Source of the DNA: Emmonsiellopsis sp. PD_33
Lineage: Eukaryota; Ascomycota; Eurotiomycetes; Onygenales; Ajellomycetaceae
DNA: 64,000 nucleotides
NCBI GenBank assembly: GCA_032988165.1
Contig: JANTQF010000013.1
Location: 62,001 to 126,000, forward strand
Direction: 5' to 3'
This document shows, one piece after another, positions 49,106 through 61,249 of the stretch (positions are counted from its first letter, which is position 1; each line of letters opens with the position of its first letter). The notes under the pieces are model-generated. The model saw nothing but the letters and a program-made list of their open reading frames with translations. It was not told the origin of the DNA and made no database searches. The position numbers and the translations under genes were made by a program.

Positions 49106-50817
49106 GTCAAGTCATCTCCCAAGGTGCCCACATCCCCTGTCAATCCAGCTGATGAGACAGAAGACAGTCAAATAATAATAGACTCTCTAACATCTAGTCA
49201 GCAGGTTAAGTTATCTCCCAAGGCACTCACATCCTCAGACAGTTTAATGCTAAAAACTCTCACCCCAGAGGTTATTATGATCTTGGATCCCAATGAGCAG
49301 CTAGAAATCAATGTTAATAATGTTTGAATAGATGATATACACAATCTTGATAACACCAGTCTAATTTCTCAAGTAGTAGACACAACAAGATACTACTAAC
49401 TCACTAAATACAATGAGAGTCTATTTGCTCATTTCTTCATATTTAAGAATAAGGTAGTGGACTATAAAGATCCCTCAACTAAAATTAAAATATTATATAT
49501 AAAGAGGGCACTCTTCAGCTATCAGGTCTTTACTGCATTCTGAATGCTATTAATGGACAATAAAGTGAGAGGAAACATTCTAGATGATAAGATAAGACTT
49601 AGGAAAACTACTAAGTAGATTACCTATATTATTCTTAGATCCTTACTAGCATTAAATTATGATTCAGTTAGAGAATCTTAAGAGTCTAATTCTAAAACAG
49701 CCTATAAATATCTTTAAAAAGATACAGCTCCTACTACACCATACCTAATGTAGTCACAATGGCTCTTCAAGTGTCTCTATGCTGTGGTTTAAGAGCTACA
49801 TGCCAATTAGAAGGCACTACTGGAGGTGTAGAGGATCAGAAGGGATTATTTTCTCATTGTGACCTCATTATTACTTCTATCTATATGGGTTGACAAGTTT
49901 ATAAATATTATTAACTCTAAGTCATTATTGAGATTGTTTGTGCAGCCCTCCATCTCTTCTAAGAGTTTTATAACTAAAAAGTTTAAGAAGTATAGTTCAA
50001 GTGTCAAGGCATATTTGCTTTCATTCATCTCTAAAGATCTCACACCCCATGCTAAGCTCAACAACTATATGATGCTGATAATACCATACATAATAAACTA
50101 TATACATCAAACTCTAATATCAATATCTGCATGAAACTAAGGACTACTAATTCATAATGAATCTCATCTAGAGAAGGATGAGAATAGTATAACTATCTGT
50201 AATTTTCATTTCATTCTGAATGAAATAAAGAAGAAACTTCATAATGATATCAAACTGCTGCTAATTAATCCTAATGTCTAGTTAATGTCTAGAACTTCAT
50301 TTGAGAAAGGCCCTTATAACTTATAGTATTAAATAGGCCTTCTGGAAACTAATTATTAGTTGAAATCAGACATACTACATCAGATCTATCAGAAGGAGTT
50401 CAAAAAGCTCAGTCAGGACACCTCTACTATACTAGGCAACTACATGAAAACTTATAGTATGATAGAAGCATCTGAGGCCCAACTAAGGGGATTTACCCTT
50501 TTATTTGTATGGATTCTTAAATGCATCATAATCCAGTAAGACATTAATTATAAATAGTTTGGTAAGAATATCATTAATCTCTCCCCACATGAGGACTGTG
50601 ATATCATAATTAAATTAATCAATACTCAAAAAGAAGCTATAAAGGGGATAGAGGCTGAAGTCATTATAGCTATCAAAATAGCCTTTATGAATACTTATAA
50701 CTTGTGATTACAAAGAGGTAGAAAGGATTCAGAACCAACTCTACATATATCTACATTCTTTAAAAATTCTCACCATACTTATATGCTAGTAATTTTCTCT
50801 AAAGCTATAAATATTAT

Positions 50818-50925
50818 TTAATTCTAAAATAACATTAAATCTTAAAATAACATCAAATCTTAAAACAACATTAAATCTTAAAACAACATCAAATCCTAAA
50901 ATAACATTAAATGCCAAAACAATAA
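50818..50925 (+). repeat. 18-bp in-frame repeats, tract 3, copy B
   Basis: About six units between the ATPase lobes, followed by an Asp-rich segment. Confidence 0.8.
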
Positions 50926-51984
50926 TGACCCTAAGGATGTGAATACTAACAAGAATGGGAACTCAGATGACTTAGATGACTCAGATGAGGAGGATAAGAA
51001 GGATTACTCAGATGAGGAGGATAAGAATAATTTTAATAATAGCTAGCCTGGGTTTCATTTCACTAATGAGGAACTTAATGTGGAAAAAGATAAGAATAAT
51101 AAAAGTATATAAAAATCTTAATTAAAAAAGAATACTTCTTTATCTCTGACATCCTACTCTCTCTTTATTATAGATCTTATTAAGGGGGTAAAGGTGAAGT
51201 TCATTGAAAAGCTACTGGCTGATCTGATAATATTTCAAGACTATACTGACTATACTGAGAAATTAGTGATAATTGTTTCTGAATCTATTATTATTGTTAT
51301 TTTGGAAGAGGTATATTTACTTATCTCTTATGAATTTACATGATACAACAGTGTGAGCTAACTGAATTCTAGTACCTTAAGAGACTTAGTTATTCTATTA
51401 CAGCACTATATGGGTATGTAACAGCTTCAAATAGATAAAATCTAATTAATGCATTTAACTTCAATTAGGAATCATATAATTATTGTGATGGAAAAACCCT
51501 ACTTATTATTATTATTACTCTAAAAATTCTTATCTAGAGATTCATACTTATCAGAGCCCATCATCTAGTTCTATTAACCCCTGAATGGCTGTAGACTAAT
51601 GAAGAACAGACTACAGATCAGATTGTTTAAATAGATCAGAAAAATAATAAGATCTATTATCATCAAATAGTATGTGAAGATGTAAAGGTTGAAGTGGGAA
51701 TTCTTTATCATTAGAATTTATAGCTGAAGTTTAATAAAATTACTATGCAAGTATTATATGAGTCAGCTAATTGATTGGCATGGAAGAAGTAATAGAGAGA
51801 GAATGTAATAACTTTAGTATGATATCAGCAGATAAGATTGAGAATCAGTTTGAGTTAGATTTTATATTTAGTAGCTGTAAAGTAATAATAATAGTTATCT
51901 TGCCTTTAAATTATTCTTTGAATACTTTACTCTAAGTTATATACTTCTATAGCACTCTACCCTGGCCAACATTCACAGCTCAAT

Positions 51985-52285
51985 GTGATTTGCAATGTTA
52001 GTAGTCTAAGAATCTTCACAGTTAGTTGGTAACTTACAAATTTGGTAGTCTAATATTTGCAGTTGTAAATTTAGCAGTTAGTTAGCACTATATGACTTAT
52101 AAATTTAGTAGTCTAATATTTGTAGTTGTAAATTTAGTGGTTGATTAGCATCATATGACTCACAAATTTAGTAGTCTAATGTTTGTGGTTGCAAATTTAG
52201 TAGTTGATTAGCACTATATGACTTGCAAATTTAGCTGTTTAATATTTGTAGTTGCAAATTTAGCAGTTAATTAGCACTACATGAT
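51985..52285. repeat. ~62-bp tandem array, copy B
   Basis: About five units in the gap between SNF2 and Plavaka genes, as in copy A. Confidence 0.85.
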
Positions 52286-52559
52286 TTGTAATATTCATAC
52301 TAGCAGAGGTTATTAATTATTACCTGCTGAATGTTGTGATTTGAAGTTTCATTAGCTATTTTACATTAATTTTTCTATACATATAGAGATTACTTTGAAT
52401 CATAAATATGACACACAAAAAATAAACTGCTAATAGATACCTATACTCTCATGATGATTGCAGGTTTATAGCATTAAATCTAAGTAGACTTGGTTAATAT
52501 GAGTCCCATTGCCACAGAAAATGTGTCTGGATTGACTTGAAATCTATTATAAATAGCAT

Positions 52560-55371
52560 TCAGAGAGGAGGGACACAAAAGATGATAGAGCTGTCTATAT
52601 GTAAGATGAGTTTAAACTATTATTTGATGTTAGACAGTAATTAATATTAATTATCAGTTGACTCTAACCCTTCTGATGATGTACTGTGAATCAATGGAGA
52701 TAATAATATAGTTATATTGATAGATTCTAAGTCCCTAGTAGAGCTCTTAAACATGCAGGCAGGGCTATAATCATCTGGATTTGCAGTTATCATATCATTA
52801 TTCCTAGTATAGAAGGGCTACCTCAGTGCAACTACAGTATAGATGGTTACCTATGAGTAAGAGTCAGAATACTTAGTTAGAATACTACTAGTAATAGTAT
52901 TAGATCTACCTTCACCTCTAAACAGATAGATATGAAATAACATCTTCTATTCCTTCAAAAATGAATAAGACTTTGGCTTGGCAATGTACTTTAATAACAA
53001 CTAGATAATAAAGAGAGATGTAACTGCCTGGTTCAAAACCCCTGCATTGAAAACTTGAAGTAATCAGTTGAGCTTTGATAGTGTGGATGAATGGCAACAC
53101 AAGCTTGATACTATTAAGTAGAGAATATTAATAGGGAATTGGAGAGTAAAGATCATAATAGTAAACAGCACAATTAATAATAGTTCTACTAATAAATATT
53201 AGTTCTACTATCAGGATGTTCTATCTATTATCTTCTTTCTGCTCAAACATGAAGCTTTCAAGGAACATCTTACCTATATGCCCATATAAGTATTCAACCA
53301 AAAGAATCATTAAGTATACACTGAGATATACACTGTGGATTGATGGTGAAACACCCAGGAGAAACTTGAGGATGAGGCCATAGTTGTGTCATTACTTATC
53401 ATTATTAATAAGACAGTTTTAACCCAACATCACAGTGATTTATCTGCCTGGCCAATTTATATGACAATTGGGAATCTGAATAGTCATATGCAATGAAAAT
53501 AAGGTGTCTCTAGTTTGATTCTAATTGAGTTTCTACCTATTATTAAGATAAAGGAGGATTAAGATACAAAAGCAACTATCTATCATATAGTTATGAAATA
53601 GATTTTTGAATATGAGTCATCCTAAAGAGCTTTAAGTAATATATTGGAAATAAAGCTGATAGCTTCACAAGCCATTGAAAAACTTTTAATTGATAATATT
53701 ATCATTCTTTGTGCTAATAGATGCTACTGGAAGTGTTTTCCTATTATTACTGAATTGATGGCCAACTATGAAGAACAGACCATTCTTACAGGAGTTAAGA
53801 GTGGCTCACACTATATAATATGCTAGGTCCCTCCCAAAGAATGTGAGAATCTATGAACTAGATGGCCATTATAAATATATAAATATATGAAAGATATCAT
53901 TCAATAACTAGAAAGAGATGAAATCAACACTGATATGAGTATTTACCCTATACCTAACTTTGCCTGGGGCCATAAATTCACCAATATTCATGTAGTAATA
54001 ATACTCAATTTCCTATACTAATTACTTAAAGGGTTACTTAATTATCTGCTGACCTAATATAGATAGCACCTGAAAGATACTATTTATAAGAGAAGATAGA
54101 TTAATTCTATAATAATTGTATTAATAGAGGATTTAGATGGTATAAAGCAACTAAATGAGTAGTTAAAGCTGGTTTCTAGATTTACTAAGCTAAAGATATT
54201 CTAAAAGAACTTCAGTGAGATTAAGCAATGAACTGGGGTCAAACAGGAGGCCCTGATGTAACAGCTGATTTCTGCTATTACACTCTTAATTAAAGGTTTG
54301 AAGGTAGATATCATAATTTTTTTCTTATGAATAATTATAGACTTCTGAATGCTTGCTGACTACTAATCTCATAATAATGAAACTCTAAAGTACATGAAAA
54401 CTACACTATATTAAATCAACAAGTTAAAGTATGTCTTCAGTAAATACTGAAAGAATAGCCACTTTAACTTCCTAAAGTTCCATGTTATTCAACACTATAT
54501 TGATTTTATTTGATTGATGGGAACTACTAATAGTGTGGATACAAGTAGCTCAGAGAGTACTCATAAATATTTAGTGAAGAAGTCATTTAGTTAAATAAAT
54601 AAGTATAATAAGCATAATGAGTTTGAGGTCCAAATTATTAGATATATTATATACTGAGTTAACTGCCAGACTCTTCAGCATAGTATTAAGGCTCACATGC
54701 AAATAGTCAGTTCTCTAAGCAAACTTAATACTTTTATTAATGCTAAGGTCAGCAAGCCCAGCACAGCTCTTAATCTAATAGCCTATGAGTATAAGAAAGT
54801 AAAGAGAGGAGGCCTTCTACAGGATAAGATACATTTTAGGAGTCTATATCAGTAACTGTAGTTAGATAGTCTTCAGAAGGTATTTATGGTATTTATACAG
54901 AAGATGCAAAAGAAATATAATAACATGAAGAGCTCTGAAATTGTAGTTGATCATTTAGAGTTAGATTCTTCATAAGTGAATGAGTATGTTATGTAGCTTC
55001 ACAGGTTAATATTTTGTTGGTAAATCAATGAATATGAGCTAGTAAAAGAAGATAGACTGAAACAGAAGCTAATTAGATGTAGTTTCAAATGAGAGGAAGG
55101 AAAGAACTAACATAAGAATTATATTTAGATTCAGAAGAAGGAGGTAGATCAATAGTCTCTTATAAATAGATAGAGAGTTAGATATTTTAAGGTCATTTTT
55201 ATAGTTAAAGATCATACATGAGAGGTCTATAATGGGGATTCTTTGCAAAGTATTATATACATGGGTGTCTTTATTAATATTTTCTAGCTTCATGGAGGAT
55301 CAACTAGACTTCCACATGAAATTACTGGTATACTTGAGATTGAGGAGCTTGCTCTGAGTCAGATAAATTAA
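52560..55371 (+). pseudogene. Plavaka-family transposase gene, copy B
   Basis: Better preserved than copy A. FYSFKNE at 52,945, the open stretch 53,644-53,826 (IIILCANRCYWK-x-FPII), FN-x-LKFHVIQHYIDF starting near 54,457 and the final EIEEL plus stop at 55,369 all fall in one frame, so about 810 or more codons survive without net indel. The TVLTQHHSDLSAWPIYMTI block lies at about 53,405-53,465 and keeps the Trp-Pro that is typical of the family; the SESTHKYLVKK box is near 54,553-54,585. Inactivated by stops (e.g. Leu for Pro in FN-x-PKFH). The exact start is unclear. Known role: excision and integration of the element. Confidence 0.87.
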
Positions 55372-55839
55372 AGATAATATTTAATCAACTAACAGTTTTA
55401 CTCTTTAGAATATGTAGTTTGAAGTGCTTATATGATTTCAAAGTTTTTCTCATTAAAGTAGGGTTAACAGCCAGTATACTTTATCAATCATTATATTAAT
55501 TGGGATCAATATAATACTATCTACCATCCTAACTTTATGAGTTTGGCAAGAAAGCAGGTGGATATATGGGAAAAAAGGCTGAGAAAGACAGGCATGGGAG
55601 GATGATAATTTAATAAGTAAGTTATAGAAAGATTACTTTTTAGATTCACTTAATTAATTAACAGAGTAAATAGAGTGGCTCTAATAGTAAATGATTGGAG
55701 TAACAGCTAATGATAGAAGTAACAGCTAATAATGACATCAACATGTAGGATATAGTGGCTTTTATAGTGCTACTAAGGTTCAGAAGATTAAGAAGTAATA
55801 CAAGGAACCTACTTCCTTAGACTTTATATTACAGCATCT
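55372..55839 (+). other. downstream coding-like region, copy B
   Basis: Matches 36,629-37,089, with HPNFMSLARKQVDIWEKRL readable at about 55,526-55,580; otherwise AT-rich. Confidence 0.4.
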
Positions 55840-56150
55840 ACATAAAGAGCATTTTCAAATACAAAGAAAATGTTAGTGGTTATAACTCTACCATCAGCAA
55901 CTACCAGAACCTATAATATAACTCTAATAGTAATAATGATGTCAGCATGTCAGAGTCAAGCAGTATAAAGGTAATAATCTACTCTACTTAATGAGAACCT
56001 TCTGCCTTCTAGATTATAATAATCATATAAAGAGTATTTCTAAATACAGAGAAAATATCAGTGGCTATAACTCCACCATCAGTAATCATCAGAACCTATA
56101 ATACAACTCTAATAGTAATAATAATACTAGCATGTCAGAGTCAAGCAGCA
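55840..56150 (+). repeat. ~183-bp direct repeats at the B/C1 boundary
   Basis: Two units homologous to 37,090-37,455, here running on into unit C1 rather than into a new giant copy. The second unit leads into a Ser/Thr-rich segment (SMSESSSTSTSTEG). Confidence 0.8.
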
Positions 56151-56208
56151 CTAGTACCAGCACTGAAGGCATCTAGTTCAAGCAGGGTTCTAAATGGTAA
56201 ATAAGAAC

Positions 56209-56590
56209 CACTAAAAGAGCTGCCTTCTAATAGAAAGCTGAAACAAATGTATGAGATGATGTTAGAGGAAAATTTTAATAATATAAAAGATTATATTACT
56301 ATAAACTATAAAGCTATGTTAATCTGCAGAACAGCTCTCAGCAACATAGATGAGGAAATAGCATTCTTAATTATATATTATTAGAATAATAAAGATAAAT
56401 CTATTCTGAATGCTTAAACCTATCAAGTCTGAGTTCTTCCAGTGAGTATCCTCAATGTTGTACTACTTCTTAAGTATTTAGTATCTCCTAATATCAGTAC
56501 ACTTCTCAGCTCCAAGAAAGAGATAATCCAAGCATTGAATATTATACTTGAGTAATAGCAAATAATAGCAGCAATGACAGTAATGATAAA
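56209..56590 (+). pseudogene. short coding relic ending in CAR/AAT repeats, unit C1
   Basis: A frame from about 56,209 reads PLKELPSNRKLKQMYEMM and LEENFNNIKDYI, then CRTALSNIDEEIAFLI, LNVVLLLKYLVSPNI and SSKKEIIQALNIILE, with only a few CAA/CAG-type stops. It flows directly into the satellite, where the frame would give Gln/Ile/Ala/Thr runs. Unrecognised; probably the C-terminal part of the protein encoded over the 187-bp repeats. The C2 copy (about 60,318-60,680) has a one-base insertion near 60,485. Confidence 0.45.
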
Positions 56591-56975
56591 GACTAATTAG
56601 AAATAATAGTAGTAACAGTAAATAATAGCAATAACAACTAACTATCAACTATAATAGTAATAATACATAATGATGGTGACTAACAGCTAATAACTAATAA
56701 TAACAGCAATGGCAAATAATGACAACAACAGCTAACTACTAACTATAATAATAATAGCCTATAATGGCAGTGGCCAACAGCCAACAGCTAATAATGATAG
56801 CAATGGCAAATAATAGTGATAACAGCTAATTACTAACTATAATAGTAATAACTCATAATGATAATAGCTAATAGTCAATAGCTAATAATAACAGTAACAG
56901 CAAATAATAGTGATAACTGCCAATTATGATAGCAACAGTAAATAATGGCAATAATAGCTGACTACTAAATATATA
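56591..56975. repeat. ~94-bp satellite built on AAT/CAR triplets, unit C1
   Basis: About four units: GCAAATAATGACAACAACAG, CTAACTACTAACTATAATAG, then AATAGC-type and GTGGCCAACAGCCAATAGC parts. The period is near 94 bp with triplet substructure. Confidence 0.8.
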
Positions 56976-57029
56976 TGAAATGGGTTGGATTACAAAATGC
57001 TATTAGTAGTAAGAAAAATCTGAGTATTT

Positions 57030-57480
57030 TAGCATGATTTTACTCATCATCTTTTAGTCATATAGTGAGTCACTTGATTTAATCTCTCTATCTCAACCTT
57101 CTCTTTTCATTCTATTCTCATCATTCTATATCTTCTACCTCTTCACTATATATATCTTGCTTCTACATTATCACTATATTTATCTCTTATTCTAATGAGC
57201 ATTTTCTACTATCTTCTAGGCTCTGCCTAGCCTTCAGTCCTTCTATTTTCTTACTACCTTCAGTGGTTATTTGGAATTCTATTTGAATGAGTGCATGAGG
57301 TAGCTTTATTAGCTATACTGATACAACCTGTCTCTATTTTACCTACTATATCCACTTGGTTGATCTCTAAGTTTAAGACCTGTGATCACTGGTTGTATAA
57401 GATCAACTATTATTTTAATAATCTCTTTAGTTATCTTTATTAGTCCTGATGTTCTCTACATATCTGTATATTACTTGCCC
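57030..57480 (-). repeat. inverted counterpart of the 25.6/43.8-kb block, unit C1
   Basis: Aligns with the reverse complement of 25,560-26,240 in copy A. Anchors are ACCTGTGATCACTGG at about 57,379 and TAGTCATATAGTGAG at about 57,056. Confidence 0.7.
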
Positions 57481-57649
57481 CCTGTGTGAATTCTATTTCA
57501 TTCTCATTTACTGCTAATTTATTTCCTCTTTTGAATTTTAGGCTGCTGTCTCTCCACATTATTAGTATTAATATTAGATTATTAGTTTATTCATGGGATC
57601 ATAGGATTATGTTAGCTTGACTTCTATATCTTTATTTAGTATATAATAG

Positions 57650-57790
57650 TAAAGATAAATAAAGGCAATAATGATCAATAGCTAATAATAATAGCAACAG
57701 CAAATAATAATAATAATAGCTGACTACAAACTATAATAGTAATAGCACATAGTGGTAGTAGTTAATAATTAATGATGATAGTAACAGTAA
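57650..57790. repeat. triplet-rich repeat, unit C1
   Basis: Short stretch of the same AATAGC/AACAGC sequence as the 94-bp satellite; C2 counterpart at 61,875-62,070 is longer. Confidence 0.65.
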
Positions 57791-58115
57791 ATATTTCTGG
57801 GTGAAAAGTTTGCTGTTAGCTACAGGTGCTAGATTATTCAAAAAAACCCTAATATATAACTTATAATTAGTGTAAGGCAACAGTTAAGCAGGAGCATGCA
57901 CAGGTAGTTAAGCACAAAAGAAGTAATACTACTTCATTTATAACTTAAACTTTAAAATATAAAAAGAGCTGAGAGGTTAGTAATTTATCTATCAAGAAAG
58001 AGAATTCTGATATTAAAGTTACCCTTACACTAAATCATAATAAGTATAAGATTAAGGTTATTAGCCTTTTGGGTGATAATTAAATATCTCATTACTTGAA
58101 ATTTTACATCTTGCC
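57790..58115 (+). other. coding-like block, unit C1
   Basis: The fragments NHNKYKIKVISLLGDN (C1, about 58,035) and NHSRYKIEIISLLSNN (C2, about 62,313) match each other after transitions, so this was probably protein-coding. A frame of about 100 codons is broken by stops. No family recognised. Confidence 0.35.
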
Positions 58116-58139
58116 CTAATAGATAATAATAAAGATAAT

Positions 58140-58500
58140 TTAAAGTAATATGCAGTATGTATCTACACCTGTGAGATAACTAATAATAATAATAATAGTA
58201 AATAATAATAATAACTACTAATAATAACAGCAACAGCACATAATGATAGTAATGAACAATAAAGATAATCTAATACAACATGCAGTACATGCCTGCACCT
58301 GTAAGACAACTAATAATAATAGTAATAGCACATAATGACAGCAGCAGATAATAAAGACAATCTAATGCAATATAGAGTATGTGCCTGTGCTCATGAGACA
58401 ACTAATAATAATAGTAATAATAAATAATGGTAATAACTACTAATAATAACAGTAATAACACATAATAATAGTAGTAGATAATCAATAATAATAACTATCA
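58140..58500. repeat. ~110-120-bp satellite, unit C1
   Basis: Three to four units starting AATAAAGATAATCTAATACA, with GCAGTATGTGCCTGCACC and GAGACAACTAATAATAATAG. A further unit sits at about 58,850-58,990. Confidence 0.75.
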
Positions 58501-58559
58501 TCATTAAAAAGTAGGCTCTATTTCTTTTTGTAACTCTTTTTATTTCTTTTCAACAGCCC

Positions 58560-58830
58560 TTTTTCTTATTCTCATTTTATAGTATATTATCTGAGTAGCT
58601 CTTTTTCTCATCCTTACTTTATAGCATACTATCTAGATGATCCTTTTTCTTACTTTTACTTTATAACATGCTATCTTTTTCTTATTCTCATTTTATGACA
58701 TACTATTTAGATAGCTCTTTTTCTTACTCTTATTTCATAATATGCTATCTTTTTCTCACTCTTACTTCATGGCATGCTGTCTGGGCAACCCTTTTTCTTA
58801 CTCTTATTTTGTGATATACTATTCAGGCTT
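58560..58830. repeat. pyrimidine-rich tandem array, unit C1
   Basis: Six to seven units of about 30-47 bp: CTTTTTCTTACTCTTACTTT then ATGACATACTATCTAGATAG. The plus strand is strongly pyrimidine-biased. Same array at 62,955-63,205, with a remnant at 63,410-63,455. Confidence 0.8.
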
Positions 58831-58999
58831 CCTGATATCTTCTAAAGTAATGTGTAGTATGTGCCTGTACCCATGAGACTATCAATAATGATAGTAATAA
58901 TAAATAATGATAATAATTACTAATAATGATAGTAACAACACATAATGATAGTAGTAGATAATTAATAATAACTATTATTACTATTAATTTTGACCCTCT

Positions 59000-59640
59000 C
59001 TTGGATGATGAGCCCCTACATGGTTTCTTAGCTTAATATACTGTAACTTGTGCCTAAAAATAGAGTTAGCCTAGAGTGAGTTCAGAGGTGAGATTCTTTT
59101 AATTAATATACTTTCATATTTCTAATGAGATATGAAAGTGTACCAATCAAAGCAATCTTACTCTATAACCTACTCAGGGCCTTAAGGAGGAAGATTATAA
59201 AAGAAAAACTAGATGTCTAGATGACCTACTTTCTATTCAAACTATCAAGCAGGTAATCTTGCTAGTGAATAGAGTATGTTCATGTTTTATGAGATATTAC
59301 TAGATGTTGTATTTTATTATACTCATGTTTTATAATGTGAATGACTCTAATAAGATTAATGGGTAATAATAGTAAATGATGGTAGATGGTCAATAATAGT
59401 AGTATAAGTAAATAATGAAGATGATAGCTAATAATGATAGTGATAGTAAATAATAGTAGTAAGAGTAAAAAATGGTAGAGTTAGCTTACTTCGATTCATT
59501 GTCATGAACTTACAACTAGAGTAATAATATAAATAACTATAAAGGTGGTTAGCTTATTACAACATGCAAGGCATGCTAATAGATGAAGATGTAAGATTGT
59601 GTGAAATTCAGATATATGAAGTAGGTAGGATAGTTAATTA
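59000..59640. other. unit C1 right part, no gene seen
   Basis: Left portion (59,090-59,370) recurs at 63,590-63,880 in C2. After about 59,370 there are loose AATAGT triplets. One rare CpG outside the young insertions is at 59,492-59,493. Confidence 0.45.
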
Positions 59641-59664
59641 ATAATAATATATTTATACAATGTA

Positions 59665-59711
59665 GTAATAGTAATTATATATATAATTAATTATATATAT
59701 ATATATATAAT
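59665..59711. repeat. AT-rich near-perfect palindrome
   Basis: TAATTATATATATAATTAATTATATATATATAT-type sequence that can fold back on itself; a potential cruciform or slippage site. Confidence 0.7.
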
Positions 59712-59735
59712 CTATCAGAGCCTTGCCTTCCAATC

Positions 59736-59873
59736 CATACTAACACTGAGAAAGAACATACAATAAGACATGTATGAGATACATCAGGATTCTCCCTTCA
59801 TGCACATATTAACACTAAGAAAGAACATATAATAAGGCATGCATGAGATGCATCAGGGTTCTTCCTTTATGTA
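59736..59873. repeat. 69-bp tandem duplication
   Basis: Two units, 59,736-59,804 and 59,805-59,873, both starting CATA(C/T)TAACACT(G/A)AGAAAGAACATA. The visible differences are transitions. Absent from unit C2 as far as the window reaches. Confidence 0.8.
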
Positions 59874-60317
59874 TAAGATTACTCTGAGATAACATAGGGA
59901 CAGTCAACATCCCATATAATACTAGAGGAGTATAAGGCCTACATGTAGATTACTTAAAGTTCAGAGACTATAGGAGTAAGATTATGATTTTCATGCTAAT
60001 TCAGAGCCAGCCTGAAGCTAACTTGAGTACTTTTAATGTGTGAGCTACATGACTTGACACACTAAAGTGGAGTGAAAAAAATTTTTTGCTGATGAATCTT
60101 CTGCCTTTCAGATCATAACAGTTATATGAAGAGTATTTCTAAATATAGAGGAAATATCAGCTATTATAACTTCACTATTAGCAACTATTAGAACCTATAA
60201 TATGACTCTGATAGTAATGATAATACTAGTATGTCAGAGTTAAGTAGTATAGACATCAGCACTGAATGCATCTAGTTCAAACAGAGTCCTAAATGGTAAA
60301 TAAGAACTATCAAAAGA

Positions 60318-60680
60318 GCTATTTTCTAATAGAAAGCTAAAATAGATGTATGAGATGATATTAAAGGAAAATTTTAATGATATGAAAGATCATATTACTA
60401 TAGACTATAAAGCTATATTAATCTGCAGAATAGCTCTTAACAATATAAATAAGAAGATAATATTCTTAATTAAATATTACTAGAAATAATAAAAATAAAC
60501 CTATTCTAAATGCTTGAATCTATAAAGTTTAAGTTCTTTCAGTAGGAGCTCTCAATGTTGTATCACTTCTTAAATATTTAGTATCCTCTAATATTAGTAC
60601 ATCTCTTAGCTTTAAGAAAGAAATCATTTAAATATTAAAGATTATACTTGAGTAACAGCAAACAACAGCAGTAATGATAG
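60318..60680 (+). pseudogene. short coding relic, unit C2
   Basis: Same frame as the C1 relic for about 55 codons (KELFSNRKLK, MYEMILKENFNDMKDHI, CRIALNNI), then frameshifted by one extra A in an A-run near 60,485. Unrecognised. Confidence 0.42.
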
Positions 60681-60689
60681 TAATAGTGA

Positions 60690-61205
60690 AGGCTAATAAG
60701 AAATGATAGTAGCAACAGTAAATAATGATGATAATAGCTGACTACTAACTATAATAATAATGATATATAAGGGTAATGGCTAACAGCTAATAGCTAACAG
60801 TTAATGATGATAGTAATAGCAAATAATGGTGACAACAGCTAACTATCAACTATAATAGTAATGATACATAATAGTGGTGGCTAATAGCTAATGGCCAATA
60901 ATGACAGTAACAGCAAATAATGATAATAATAGCTAACTACTAACTATAATAGTAATAGCATATAATGGTAGTGGTCAATAGCTAATAGTCAATAATAATA
61001 GTAATAGTAAATAATAGTGATAACTACTAATTATAGCAGCAACAGCAAATAATGGCAACAACAGCTAACTACCAATTATAATAGTAATAACATATAATAG
61101 TGATAGCTAACAGCTAATAGCTAATAATAACAGCAACAGCAAATAATAGTAACAACTGCTAACTATAGTAGCAACAGCAAATAATGGCAACAACAGCTGA
61201 CTACT
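60690..61205. repeat. ~94-bp satellite, unit C2 (expanded)
   Basis: Five to six units of the AAT/CAR-based repeat, at least one more than in C1. Confidence 0.8.
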
Positions 61206-61249
61206 AAATATATATGAAGTGGGTTGAGTCACAAAATACTATTAATAGT

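Larger units (their letters stand above)
47861..51909 (+). pseudogene. SNF2-family DNA-dependent ATPase gene, copy B
   Basis: The start codon is ATA at 47,861 (ATG in copy A). Position arithmetic places the start, motif I (49,565-49,614), motif II (50,156-50,167), motif VI (51,607-51,645) and the final TAA (51,907-51,909) in one frame once a 41-nt intron at 51,311-51,351 is removed. This gives about 1,335 codons with no net indel. Motif I reads KI-x-L-x-KTT with Arg at both former Gly positions; motif II is NESH (DESH in A); motif VI reads E-Q-T-T-D-Q-I-V-stop-I-D-Q. An acidic Pro/Ser-rich linker at about 49,110-49,330 is still open. The downstream neighbour is the Plavaka transposase, same strand, about 650 bp away. 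Confidence 0.83.
37456..56150 (+). mobile_element. giant repeat copy B: Plavaka transposon with SNF2 gene (~18.7 kb)
   Basis: Second direct copy, immediately abutting copy A. It starts with the same AAAATCTTTTT-x-CTGCATGT-type sequence as 19,495. In a ~170-bp stretch compared by eye (31,095 versus 49,853) I counted about 27 differences, all transitions, and no gaps. Copy B additionally carries a 534-bp retroposon and longer minisatellites. Confidence 0.78.
55990..60085 (+). repeat. unit C1 (~4.1 kb), first of two tandem copies
   Basis: Begins with CTTCTGCCTTCTAGATTATA and is repeated from 60,095. Shared landmarks drift from an offset of about 4.1 kb at the left to 4.5 kb at the right, because the internal arrays differ in length. 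C1 also holds an extra segment near 59,500-60,080 (AT palindrome, 69-bp duplication). Confidence 0.75.

Noticed and set aside
19488..56150. Maverick/Polinton or virus-derived giant element
   Set aside because: No polymerase B, packaging ATPase, capsid or retroviral-type integrase was recognised in this region; the transposase is Plavaka-type.
59665..59711. Replication origin at the AT palindrome
   Set aside because: Only AT-richness and symmetry support it; no conserved origin element can be recognised in this kind of genome.
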